Below, in pieces: positions 25,027-36,306 of a stretch of 64,000 bases of DNA. The DNA is from Caprella mutica. Taxonomy: Eukaryota > Arthropoda > Malacostraca > Amphipoda > Caprellidae. The stretch is taken from NCBI GenBank assembly GCA_947561585.1, contig CANNZV010001589.1:62001-126000 (forward strand), given 5' to 3'. Below the pieces are notes generated by a model. It worked only from the letters and a program-made list of their open reading frames with translations. It was not told the DNA's origin and searched no databases. Position numbers and translations under genes: made by a program. Every line of letters begins with the position of its first letter. Within the stretch, counting starts at the first letter, position 1.

Positions 25027-25865
25027 TATGTAAATCAGGGGCGTGCCTCCCCAAACCCCATTACAAGGTCATTAATTAATCATGAAGTGTGCAGTACAAC
25101 AAATTAGCGGATACACCAAACTACATTAGATGATGAAATCGAATGATGGATCCACCAGGAAAATTCCACCGCGGAAGATTCCACCGGCGTTAAACTCAGC
25201 TTGCGGAAAATTCCACCATGGAAGATTCCACCGTTTTGAAAATATATTCTGTATATATAATTGAAGTAGATATATTTTATCTCAGATTCAGTTGAATGAT
25301 GTTATGAAATGCATACCATAAGTGATTTATGATAAATGAGCAAATCTTTCTTATATAAACCATTAATTAATCCTCTCTATTAAATATTCAACTTGCTAAT
25401 CGTGGCTGAAGTAGACGCTGCTACGACAACACTACAAAATATAGCTTTTAATACAAAGATTTAAATACTTATTTTAAGTTTTAAATATATACATGTAGTT
25501 ATTATAATGGATAATTTTATTGTTTAGTTAACACTATTTTCTAAACTTTATAATAAATTTAATTTATTTACATTTAAACTTATAAAAAGACACACTTGAA
25601 CGAATCGTTTCATCCGTCTCCATTTTCAAACGTTAGTCTTAACTTATCCCTTAGGTTTTGAATTACAAAAACCTATTCTCATATTTCTGAACTAGTTAAC
25701 TAATAAAATGTTGTCTGGTTACAACATTTTAATGTTTAATGTTACACTTGATGCAAGTGAAATCCAGAATTATGCGGTGGAATCTTCCATGGTAGAATTT
25801 TCCAGCGGTGGAATATTCCGTGGTGGAACTTTCCGTGGTGGAATTTTGAGAGTGGAGAGGACCTT
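25027..25865. mobile_element. Foldback-like element with GGTGGAA/TTCCACC arms
   Basis: The left arm (about 25150-25240) repeats AAATTCCACC and GGAAGATTCCACCG. The right arm (about 25775-25860) repeats GGTGGAAT and GGAATCTTCCATGG in the complementary sense. The left outer part (25027-25132, TCATGAAGTGTGCAGTACAA) is also found at 30433-30510 inside another foldback, so the two are related or nested. No coding frame. Confidence 0.5.
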
Positions 25866-26740
25866 TAAATACCAAAACCGCAAAAAATTGATGACATAAA
25901 CACTCAATTAAAGCATACATGACTTCATCTTGATGGGGTTTCAAAAGTCTGGGTCCGAATTGAACGTACAAGATGAAAATGGCCCGCAGAGATGGCCAGA
26001 TCAAAACACGATGTATCAATATATCCTGAAACAAAATATTTTTCAAAGTTTAAATGTCAGACCTTTAAATACTTAATAGGTACTTCGTTAAGAAGGTATT
26101 TGTAAATAAGAAAATTGGATATAAATTGTGATATGATATCTAATATTAAGAAGTAATGAGGGTAATTGAAATTTAAAATATCAATAAAAATAGATTTAAA
26201 TTATACGGTACCTACTTCACAATTTCACATGTTGGTGCGTTCCCGTGCTGAAGAACTCGAATTTCAGCTATGTCCACACCTGTTCAACTTTCTTTTCAAC
26301 TTGCGCTTCTACTTTCCTTTCAACTTTCAATTCAATTTTCCATTGACGCATGCCTTAAGTTGAATAGAAAGAGGCATGCAGATTCTGTCCACATCTGATC
26401 GTCAGATTTGTTTCAACTTTATTGCTAAGTGTCACACATAAATATAAAGACCACGGGAGAAATAATGTTCTCTCAATGTTGCAAGTACTCTTCTGTGCAA
26501 AGTCTTATTTGATTGCTACCGATTGCCATTTACTTCATTAATGGTAGTATTTTTATGAGTAGATAATTACATACATTTTTCATATTATAAACAGTTGCGT
26601 AAAAATAACCGATATAATATATGAAAAAGAGTCATTTGACACACTATTGAGTGAAAAAATAGAAATAAATAACATATTGATAGAGTATAGCTACACATGC
26701 TGCTTCGGTGCTTCCACAGAATTACTATGGAACCTATTAA

Positions 26741-29182
26741 GCTTGTCGCCCACCTGATCGGATCGGAAACGACGCGGAAGCTTACGAAGCCTCGGAACGG
26801 ACACGACATGACGTTCGTACGCACCCCAGTTCAGATAACTTCGGAAGAGAAACGATGCCGACAGCCGACATCACAATACTTATAAGAATATAACAATTAA
26901 AAGTTAAAATTTATCGATCATGACAACTATTTTATACGATAGGTATTTGATAAAAAAAATTCGGTAGAATCGTTGTTGTTTTTAATTTTCAGTTCGAATC
27001 TCTCTAATTTATTGCCATATTAGTGTACTTCCCCATTAAAATTAATGTTTTTTTCCCCCAAAAAATACAAAAAAATAAATGTTGAAAACAATATATATAA
27101 AAAAAAATATGTTGGAAATATAAAAGCGAAAAAAATTATTTAAAAAAAAATTAGTTAGAAACATATAAAAAAATGTATATAAAAAATCATGTATAAACAA
27201 ATGTATGCAAGTAAAATTTATATAAATGAAATGTATGCAAATAAAATGTATGCAAATAAAATGTATGCAAATAAAATGTATGCAAATAAAATGTATGCAA
27301 ATAAAATGTATGCAAATAAAATGTATGCAAATAAAATGTATGCAAATAAAATGTATGCAAATAAAATGTATGCAAATAAAATGTATGCAAATAAAATGTA
27401 TGTAAATGAAATGTATGCAAATAAAATGTATGCAAATAAAATGTATGCAAATAAAATATGTATGCAAATAAAATATGTATGTAAATGAAATGTATGTAAA
27501 TGAAATGTATGTAAATGAAATGTATGTAAATGAAATGTATGTAAATGAAATGTATGTAAATGAAATGTATGCAAATGAAATGTATGCAAATGAAATGTAT
27601 GTAAATGAAATGTATGCAAATGAAATGTATGTAAATGAAATGTATGCAAATTAAATGTATGCAAATAAAATGTATGTAAATAAAATGTATGTAAATGAAA
27701 TGTATGTAAATGAAATGTATGTAAATGAAATGTATGTAAATGAAATGTATGTAAATGAAATGTATGCAAATGAAATGTATGCAAATGAAATGTATGTAAA
27801 TGAAATGTATGTAAATTAAATGTATGTAAATGAAATGTATGTAAATGAAATGTATGTAAATGAAATGTATGTAAATGAAATGTATGTAAATGAAATGTAT
27901 GTAAATGAAATGTATGTAAATGAAATGTATGTAAATGAAATGTATGTAAATGAAATGTATGTAAATGAAATGTATGTAAATGAAATGTATGTAAATGAAA
28001 TGTATGTAAATGAAATGTATGTAAATAAAATGTATGCAAATAAAATATGTATGCAAATAAAATATGTATGTAAATGAAATGTATGTAAATGAAATGTATG
28101 TAAATGAAATGTATGTAAATGAAATGTATGTAAATGAAATGTATGTAAATGAAATGTATGTAAATGAAATGTATGCAAATGAAATGTATGCAAATGAAAT
28201 GTATGTAAATGAAATGTATGCAAATGAAATGTATGTAAATGAAATGTATGCAAATTAAATGTATGCAAATAAAATGTATGTAAATAAAATGTATGTAAAT
28301 GAAATGTATGTAAATGAAATGTATGTAAATGAAATGTATGTAAATGAAATGTATGTAAATGAAATGTATGCAAATGAAATGTATGCAAATGAAATGTATG
28401 TAAATGAAATGTATGTAAATTAAATGTATGTAAATGAAATGTATGTAAATGAAATGTATGTAAATGAAATGTATGTAAATGAAATGTATGTAAATGAAAT
28501 GTATGTAAATGAAATGTATGTAAATGAAATGTATGTAAATGAAATGTATGTAAATGAAATGTATGTAAATGAAATGTATGTAAATGAAATGTATGTAAAT
28601 GAAATGTATGTAAATGAAATGTATGTAAATGAAATGTATGTAAATGAAATGTATGTAAATGAAATGTATGTAAATGAAATGTATGTAAATGAAATGTATG
28701 TAAATACAATTCATGTAAATACAATTCATGTAAATACAATTCATGTAAATAAAATTCATGTAAATACAATTCATGTAAATAAAATTCATGTAAATAAAAT
28801 GTTATTCTTCTTAGTTATTTCAATAACTTTTCGTGATCTGATTTATAATCATTGAAGTTAATTGAATAAAACTAATTGATTATGTATTAATATCAACGTA
28901 TTCATCACGCAGTAGGATATTCACAGCTATTCCAATCTTCCATCTCCATCCCAGCCTTTCCAAACACTGTTCTGCGCATGCGCAATCTCTCGGACGCATC
29001 AGAACTATCAGAAAAATATTCTTTCAAACATATCCGCGTCGTTTCCGTTCCGATCCGACGCATCGTTTCGTTTCCGATCCGAGCAGGTGGGCGTTAGCAC
29101 GTTCAAATGTATGGTTTAGATTTTTGTCTGATGCTTCGTGTCCGTTTCGATGCGTCGTATCCGATCAGGTGGGCGACAAGCT
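26741..29182. mobile_element. 2.4-kb TTAA-flanked element carrying a minisatellite
   Basis: TTAA at 26737-26740 and 29183-29186 bounds ends GCTTGTCGCCCACCTGATCG (left) and its inverted match ending GGTGGGCGACAAGCT (right). The inverted paralogous locus at 31816-31846 lacks the insert and has a single TTAA at 31833-31836 between the same flanks. Subterminal GATCGGATCGGAAACGA motifs occur at both ends, and the right end has a second inner terminus at about 29066-29093. No transposase; the interior is almost entirely tandem repeat. Inferred: non-autonomous piggyBac-type element. Confidence 0.78.
27200..28802. repeat. 15-bp minisatellite, about 105 copies with a 0.6-kb higher-order repeat
   Basis: The unit is ATGTATGTAAATGAA, with GCAAATAAA, GCAAATGAA, GTAAATTAA and (right edge) CAATTCATGTAAATA variants. 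Variant order recurs: the ATATGTATGCAAATA junction at about 27457-27480 and 28047-28070, GCAAATTAAATG at 27646 and 28250, GTAAATTAAATG at 27811 and 28415. A block of 589-604 bases has therefore been duplicated. The unit is a multiple of three, which produces long false open frames. Confidence 0.95.
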
Positions 29183-29554
29183 TTAACCTATGAACGGTTA
29201 CCCTCCAATTTGCTAACATAGAAAGAAGGCTCGGGAGATTTTCACCCTAATAAAATAATTTATAAAAATACTTATGAACGAAATCATTCATTTTTAAGAT
29301 AAAAAATAAAATACAACTCTTCTTTGTACCTATACCTTTCTAAAAGGGAAATTACAATTAAAGAAGTACGTAAAAAATCTGTGTTGAGTTAAACTTATAT
29401 ATTTATTTGTTCATTATAAAGGAATGTGTAATTAACACAGGTATAAATATGTATTGAAATATAAACACGTATAGAACAACAATACCTAACCAGTGAGCGC
29501 ACTTAATATCATTTGTTCACTGGTATTTATTTATGGAAATTAATTTATGTTATA

Positions 29555-29568
29555 GCGCCATCTAGTGG
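29555..29568 (-). promoter_or_regulatory. CTCF-type motif
   Basis: CCACTAGATGGCGC on the minus strand fits the CTCF core CCASYAGRKGGCRS at every position. It lies in sequence present only in the left arm of the inverted duplication. Binding is not shown. Confidence 0.4.
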
Positions 29569-30230
29569 CCAAGTTTATTTTATGTATGAATTGTTTAATG
29601 AGATGTACCAATACTATTTCAATGCTTTATGATAACTCTCCTTTGTTTCACGGCACATTCCAGTCAAGTGGTGAGTCAGTGGCCGAAATAATATCGCGTC
29701 TTGTGGGACGCTAAAATCCTTATTTTTGGGTCACGTGACTCGCAATCTAGCGTCAGTTTAATGGAGAAATGATGTAACTGAAACAAAATTTAATGGAGAA
29801 ATGATATAACTGAAACAAAATAAGGTTTTACACCATCTTCCTTAGCGTCCTGCAATCGCTGCAATACTTCCTCTCTCTATTGTAGTTTATCATAACTATG
29901 ATTCCAGTTCTCGCCGTGCATTCTTGTAAGATGGTTGTGTACTTCAGTTTATAATAAAAGCTTGTGTTTGTGCGCAATTATCTTCTCAATATCCTCCTCA
30001 AATATAATCTATTACGCAATGGCCACTTCTGATTCACTGTCTACAATCTCTTTCAAAAATGTAACAATTACATAACAAAAAGTAATCATTAAAAGGAAGT
30101 TTATTTTTATTTTTTTACCTAGCCAAAAAATATAATAATCAAATCTTCTTATCCTTTTGCATGTGCATTCTTATGTGATAGGAGCATTCTCTGCACTGAT
30201 TCCTATCCCTCTCCACTTTGGGTGTAGGTC

Positions 30231-30625
30231 ATAAGCCCCCCCCCACCCCCAGTCATGAGCCCCCCGATCAAGAGCCCCCCCGGTCATGATCCCCCCCAGT
30301 CATGAGCCCCTCCCCCCGGTCACGAGCCCCCCTGTTTTTAATCCTCATTTACCTCTATTATTTAATCCTTATTGACCCTTTTGTAGTTCACTACTGATTA
30401 TACATAAAATATATGTATAACCCCCCTGCCAGGTCATTAAACAATCATGAAGTGTGCAGTACAACAAACTAGCGGATACAACAAACTACATTAGCAACTA
30501 TCAGTTCATTATTTGTTTAACTAGGTAAATAAGGGGGCTCGTGACCGGGAAGGGGACTTATGACATAGGGGGGCTCATGACCGGGGGGGGGGGGCTCGTG
30601 ACCGGGGGGGGGGGAGGCTCTTTAC
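30231..30625. mobile_element. Foldback with C-rich and G-rich arms
   Basis: The left arm (30231-30335) repeats GGTCATGAGCCCCCC-like units. The right arm (30530-30620) repeats the complement, GGGGGGCTCATGACCGG. The spacer (30430-30510) matches 25050-25132. It interrupts the left arm of the large inverted duplication and is absent from the right arm (expected near 31470). Base composition contrasts strongly with the AT-rich surroundings. Confidence 0.7.
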
Positions 30626-30936
30626 CGTACCCCCTACAAGAATACCTATGTATGTAAAAACACCCATATAACATAAGTTCACATAACTCACGGAAATGGT
30701 AACTGTGGAAGGAATTTTCTCGGATTAGGCTATGGAACAAAAACTAATAGAAATAGTTCACACAACCACTCTGGTCACACCATACCTACTAAACATTGAG
30801 TCATGCTGCCATATGTAAGAGTTTCAAAAAACTTTAAAATGACGGGTGAATTTCACCTATATATGTAACCGTTCTAGGGTTAATTATTCAATTTCAGACT
30901 ACCTACTGCTACTATCCTAGCGTGAGGGCACTTTGT

Positions 30937-31160
30937 TAAGCTATGTCCACACCTGTTCAACTTTCCTTTCAACAAGCGCACACAGTGTTGTAAGGCGGTG
31001 CGCATGTGTCATTGAAAGGAGGCATTCGCTGTTGAAGGGTAATTTTCATGATGCATGCGTCTATTCCTGATAGGGAAGGAAGACGCACGGAGTCCCACCA
31101 CTGGTGGGACTCCGTGCGCTTTTTGGTTCAACTTTGGTGTTTTCTACAGTGCACGCACTT
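30937..31160. repeat. Short repeat with perfect hairpin, copy 1
   Basis: It begins AGCTATGTCCACACCTGTTC after a TTAA and contains a 16-bp perfect stem (31084-31099 with 31103-31118, 3-base loop). A diverged inverted copy lies at 32945-33160 with its own hairpin. A third family member shares only the first ~40 bases (26271). It occupies the centre of the large inverted duplication. Confidence 0.6.
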
Positions 31161-32944
31161 CATTTACCGTGTCAAAACATAATTTAACGTGCCTTCACGC
31201 TTCGATAATAGTAGTAGGTAGTCAGAAATGGAATAATTAACCCTAGAACGTTACATGGGGGAAAGTCACACCGTCATTTTAAAGTTTTTTGAAACTACTT
31301 CACCAGGCAGTGTGACTCAAAGTTTAGTATGATTTGACTAGTGTGGTTGTGTGATCGAATTATTTCATTAAGTTTTCGTTCCATAGCCCAATTCAGAAGA
31401 ATTCCTCCCAGAGTTACTATTTGCGTGTGTTGTGTCACCTGGGTGTTTTTATGTAAAAGTTTTGTGGGTGTAAACTAGAGAGGGATAGGAATCAACCAGA
31501 GAATGCTCCCATCACACAAGAATACACATGCAAAACAATAAGAATATGGGATTATTATGTTTTTTGACTAGGCAAAAAAAAAATATAAAAATTCCTTTTA
31601 ATAATTACTTTTTGTTATGTATAGTTACATTTTCTGTTACATTGTTACAATTTTTTAAGAGATTTCTAATGTACTTTTTTCATTGCAATTTCCATTTTAG
31701 AATTTTATTTTGTATCCTCAAAAATAAATGATATAGCTCATAAGTATTTTTTAAATTATTTTATTTGGGTGCAACTCTCCTGCATGAGCCTACCTTCCAC
31801 GTGAGAAAATTGGGAGGGTAACCGTTCTAGGGTTAATAGGTTCCATAGTACTTCTGTGGAAGCACTGTAGCAGGATGAGTAGCTACTATATGAATATATG
31901 TTATTTATTTTTATTATATCGATATATCGATATAATATATCGATCATTTTATCATTTTTACGTAACTTTTTTTGATATGAAAAATGTATGTATGTAATTA
32001 TCTACACATACAAATACTACTATTCATGAAGTGAATGGCAATCAGTAGCAATCAAATAAGACCTTGTATAGAAGAGCACTTGCAATATTATAGCAGAACA
32101 TTATTTCTCCTGTGGTGATCATATTCAAAGATCCTCTCCAGGCTCCAGGGAAAAAATGAGTATTTAACATAATATTATAGAACTAAGGTCTACGATCATT
32201 ATTCTGCAATCTGCATACAATTCGGTTCAGTATATATTTTATAACTAGTTTATAAAGTTTTTTAATACTCTGTGAGCAACAATTGAGCGAATCACTAATC
32301 TGATGCTCAAGAAGAAGATTGTACACTCTTTGTTTTGATTACAAATTTGAATTTTATAAACAAACCATGCGTTTTCGGCCTTTATTTAAATTATTTTAGA
32401 TTGTAATTGTTTCCTACAGTTTATAAACGTTTCTATTATAAGTTCATTCAATTTTATACCTTTACACGAATATTAAATGGATTTATTAAACCTAATACCT
32501 AGTTGACAATAAAAAAAAAATGGTGTACATTCTTTTTCTTCAAGCAGAAATTTTTTTAAATTAGTAAGTCGGAAGTAAAATAGGTTTTGTCGAGTTTTGA
32601 TTATAAGAATCTTTAAAAGCATATAGAATTAAAAATATGCTACCAAATTCGATGCGGTTTGTAGCAAAATTATAAGAAACATTAGCCTCGTTGAATAAGG
32701 CAATAAAAATATTTGCTTGGAGGGGACCTTTAAGTGTGATAGGTACTCAACTCAGTAACGTTGAAAGAAATCTGACGATCAGATGTGGACAGAATCTGCA
32801 TGCCTCTTTCTATTCAACTTAAGGCATCCGTCAAAGGAAAATTGAATTGAAAGCTGAAAGGAAAGTGGAAGCGTAAGTTGAAAGGAAAGTTGAACAGATG
32901 TGGACATAGCTTTATATGTTTTGAAGCGCTAAATACAATGCATT

Positions 32945-33160
32945 CAATGTAGACCACTCAAAAGTTGAACCAAAAAGCACAAGAAGTCCCACCAGTCGTG
33001 GGACTTCTTGCATCTTCCCTTTCCTCTCAGGAGTAGACGCTTGCGTCATAAAAACTACCCTTCAACAGCGTATGCCTCCTTTCAATGACTCATGCGTACC
33101 GCCTTTCAACATACTGTACGCTTGTTGAAAAGAAAGTTGAACAGGTGTTGACATAACTGA
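32945..33160. repeat. Short repeat with perfect hairpin, copy 2 (inverted)
   Basis: Aligns to 30937-31160 in reverse orientation. Its 13-bp stem (32980-32992 with 32998-33010) differs in sequence from copy 1 yet remains fully paired. Confidence 0.6.
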
Positions 33161-33243
33161 TGAACGCAAGACTTATATACACTGTTATATAGTCTATAAG
33201 CCTTGGATGAACGTCCCTCGATCAGCTCTACGAGAACAAACCC

Positions 33244-33860
33244 ACAGACCAATGAATATGTCACGCGCGTTTGAGTGATATGCAATATCGACCGATTTCG
33301 CTGCGCAATCTGTTGATCAATAGTTTGCGCAGCCATCGATCGATAGCGCAACCATCGATTGATCCCTGCGCGTTCGAATGATATTATTTTTTTAGTTTGT
33401 ACACCAAATTGACACATTTTATAACGTATATTAATCAATAGCGCAACCATCGATCGATTTTTGCACGTTCGAATTATATGGCTTTTTTTAGTTTGTACAC
33501 CAAATTGACACATTTTATAACGTATATCAGTAAGTCAACCATCAGTCGATTGTTGCGCGCTTGAATGATATGGATTTTATTCATTTATGCATCTAATTAT
33601 TACATTTAATAGAGCAACCATCAGTCGAGATAACAAAATCCATATCATTCAAACGCGCAACAATCGACTGATGGTTTCTCTATTAAATGTAACAATTATA
33701 TGCATAATTAACAAAATCCATATCATTCAAACGCGCAACAATCGACTGATTGTTGCGCTATCGATCAATGGCTGCGCAAACTATTGATCAACAGATTGCG
33801 CAACGAAATCGGTCGATATTGCAGATCACTCAAACGCGCGTGACAAATACATTGGTCTGT
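33244..33860. mobile_element. 617-bp foldback element with long terminal inverted repeats
   Basis: The ends ACAGACCAATG and CATTGGTCTGT start arms of over 110 bases (CACGCGCGTTTGAGTGAT, then a GATTTCG/GCGCAA-rich block) that pair as inverted repeats. The interior holds a direct duplication of ~85 bases (about 33345-33430 and 33431-33515, sharing TAGTTTGTACACCAAATTGA) and further inverted modules. No protein is encoded. Confidence 0.78.
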
Positions 33861-33870
33861 AGTCTCCCAC

Positions 33871-34385
33871 AGTACAGAGAAGATATAGTATCCCAGAGCT
33901 ATAGGGGGATATTACGCGTGTCTCGGTAGGCTGTGACGTCACATGTCAACAATGGTGCGTACGTTCGTACGTACAGTACAAACACAAAAGATGGCTGCAA
34001 CACACCCAACAATTGTTAAAAAACGTTTTCGGTGATATTTTTTAATTCCACATTACCGCATGCTATTATCCAATCATTATAGTCATACGGACGAAAATTA
34101 AAAAATGACTGTTGATGAAATTGCTACTGGTCTTTTTTCACCCAAAATAGTAACAAATTTTTAGTCTTGAAGAAGACGATTTATTGAAGATAATTAGATC
34201 ATTAGTCAGATCGGTCGCGTTGGCCGCCATCTTAATTCTCTATTCCACGTGAGTCGTGACCCACAGCAATTCTGTTTACTATGACGTGACCTCTTGCTTA
34301 CATACATGACGTCACAGCCTACCCAGAATAAATTTGAATAATACATGGAACTGAACTAGGGTACTATACTATTCTGTTTACTATG
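33871..34385. mobile_element. ~515-bp foldback element
   Basis: Outer ends CAGTACAGAGAAGATATAGT and (reverse complement at 34357-34385) TAGTAAACAGAATAGTATAG are imperfect inverted repeats. Inner arms GGTAGGCTGTGACGTCACA (33926-33944) and TGACGTCACAGCCTACC (34305-34321) are nearly perfect. Adjacent to the previous element. No coding frame. Confidence 0.6.
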
Positions 34386-34572
34386 AGTCTCCCATGCCGA
34401 AAAACTTGAAGAACGTTGTCACCGTTCGTTGAACTCGACGACACAATAGATACCATGCCGAGCTGTCCTTCGTGACGTCACAAACATAAATGCTCTTGTT
34501 GGTAAATTAATAAAATTGATAATTGATAGAATGTTACATATTTGAAGATTTATTAATAATAAATTAAACGGT

Positions 34573-34860
34573 TTAAAGGGGCAATACAGTCATTTTTTGT
34601 TTAACAATTTTAATGTCAAACGATTGCTAAGTAAGAATAAAGTATATCGTGTGATTATTAATATGGAAACAACAAACATACTCACGTACATACTAATGAG
34701 TGCAAATGCTTCCGCTAGGTGTCGCTAATTTTATTATATACTTTTTATATGAACATTTCAAAAATAAACGAGCATTCAATTATAACATAATTAAATATAT
34801 TCTGAATCGATTTAAAACGAATTTGGCGATTATTTGATTTTGACTTTAATATCCCTTTAA
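34573..34860. mobile_element. TTAA-flanked MITE, family 1, copy 2
   Basis: TTAA at 34573-34576 and 34857-34860. In inverted orientation it matches both ends of the copy at 19967-20509 and lacks that copy's ~250-base interior. Confidence 0.7.
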
Positions 34861-36300
34861 ACCCACTACCTAAACCAAATTAGTAGTAGAAGTTTCAGTT
34901 TTTGAGAAGCCCGGTTTCAACCATGTACCTAGCTTCTGTGCATTTTTATTTTTAGATATAGCAGATTCTTCAACAATTTTTTCAAATATTCAATGATTAA
35001 AGGTTGGTTTCTTAAAAACATATATATTTCATACAAAGTAACTATTCTTATTTCTCACACTTAAACACTCATTTTACTATTACCTATACTTTGTCAGCGC
35101 ACTTTCACACATTTACCTAAATACACAAACATTTATATAGTTATATTTTCTCATCTCAAGATTTGCATAAAGCTTAAAATATTCATTATTTATTAATACT
35201 TTACAATTTGGTTTTAAACCAACAATTTATTTTATAGAAATTAGAAATCTTATCTTAATTTCTCTTTTATATAGTATAGTTAGCTAATTTAACATTCTGA
35301 TTGGATTCAGAGTTTGAGTTTGATTTATTTCTTTTCGAAATTAAGTTCACTACTTAACCCTACTTGGACGCAAGACCAACTCTGATTTTCAGTTAGCTAT
35401 GTTAGCTAGACTTAAATTGGATATGGATCTGACACTAATACTTCCATGATCTGACAGCAGAATGGAAGATTCTCTTCGGTATTATATTTACAATGCAATT
35501 GGATGATGTAATTAAATCCTACTGGGATTCTGACTGACAGTGAAGTAACCAAAGGATATGACCAAGAGGAACTCCTGAGCACAAGATTATGAGGGTCCTG
35601 ACAAACGATGGGTTCTCTTCGGTGTTTTTATTGCAATCTAACTGAAGATTGCAATTAATGCAATTAATTCCTAAACCACGGAATCGTACACATTTGAAGA
35701 CTGTGTTTGGCAACTTGGCTGCTGGTTGCACGAGGATGCAATTGCAAACCAAAGGACCGTACCTACTTTGTTCCTTGAAGGAATGTTCTTCGTAGTTCCA
35801 AGAATAGGAGTGAGTCAGTGAGAGTTATCTTTCTAAACTCATTAAATAATTTTAGCAATAATGTTCTTCGGTACGGGAACGCACCATTACCATTTACCAA
35901 CACTCCAACAGCGCGCGACGCACGTGTTCGACCTATTTGAAATATCAATCTGTAAAATAATAATAATATCTTCGTAATCGTACCTACCTCCTTATTTTCC
36001 TTCATCATCCATAATAATAATCAATTCACAGTTAGCTGAACCATCGATAATAATGCCTAACTAGTAGCTACTAGGTCTAGCTAGTAGCCTAGTACCTACT
36101 TGTATTTTAGATAGGCTGATTGCCAAGGTAAATAGGTACTCACTAGCCACGCAGGTAAATATTAAATTTCGGCCCACTACTAACTGCGGCCTCTAACAAC
36201 TGAAACATCATAGATTCATAACACACACCAAAGCTTAAATTAATGAGTTATAGCTTGCACTGTGATTTTTAAACTAATAACTAGGTATGCATCATTTTAA
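34861..36300. other. Intergenic stretch
   Basis: Short open frames at 35519-35752 and 35763-36008 are not recognisable. A phrase TCTCTTCGGT recurs at 35472 and 35612. Nothing else was identified. Confidence 0.45.
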
Positions 36301-36306
36301 TGTAAT

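Larger units (their letters stand above)
26270..32913. repeat. Large imperfect inverted duplication centred near 31.1 kb
   Basis: Blocks pair in inverted orientation, in order: 26271-26420 with 32765-32912; 26430-26740 with 31833-32150; 29187-29320 with 31700-31832; 30040-30235 with 31470-31690; 30630-30925 with 31190-31480. Both outer edges end in the same AGCTATGTCCACA sequence. Arm-specific extra DNA explains the unequal spacing: 26741-29182, about 29330-30030 and 30236-30625 on the left, and about 32160-32750 on the right. Similarity per block looks roughly 75-85 percent by eye. It may be a giant foldback transposon or a segmental inverted duplication. Confidence 0.72.

Noticed and set aside
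27187..28789. Very long open frames (up to 523 codons) of FIYIH/TFHLH or MYVNE repeats
   Set aside because: They come from a 15-base tandem repeat with no stop in several frames on both strands. There is no start context, splice signal or domain.
31236..31836. A separate 600-bp piggyBac-type MITE bounded by TTAACCCTAGAACG
   Set aside because: The ends fit, but the flanks on both sides are also part of the larger inverted duplication, so an independent insertion cannot be separated from it. It remains possible as an older event.
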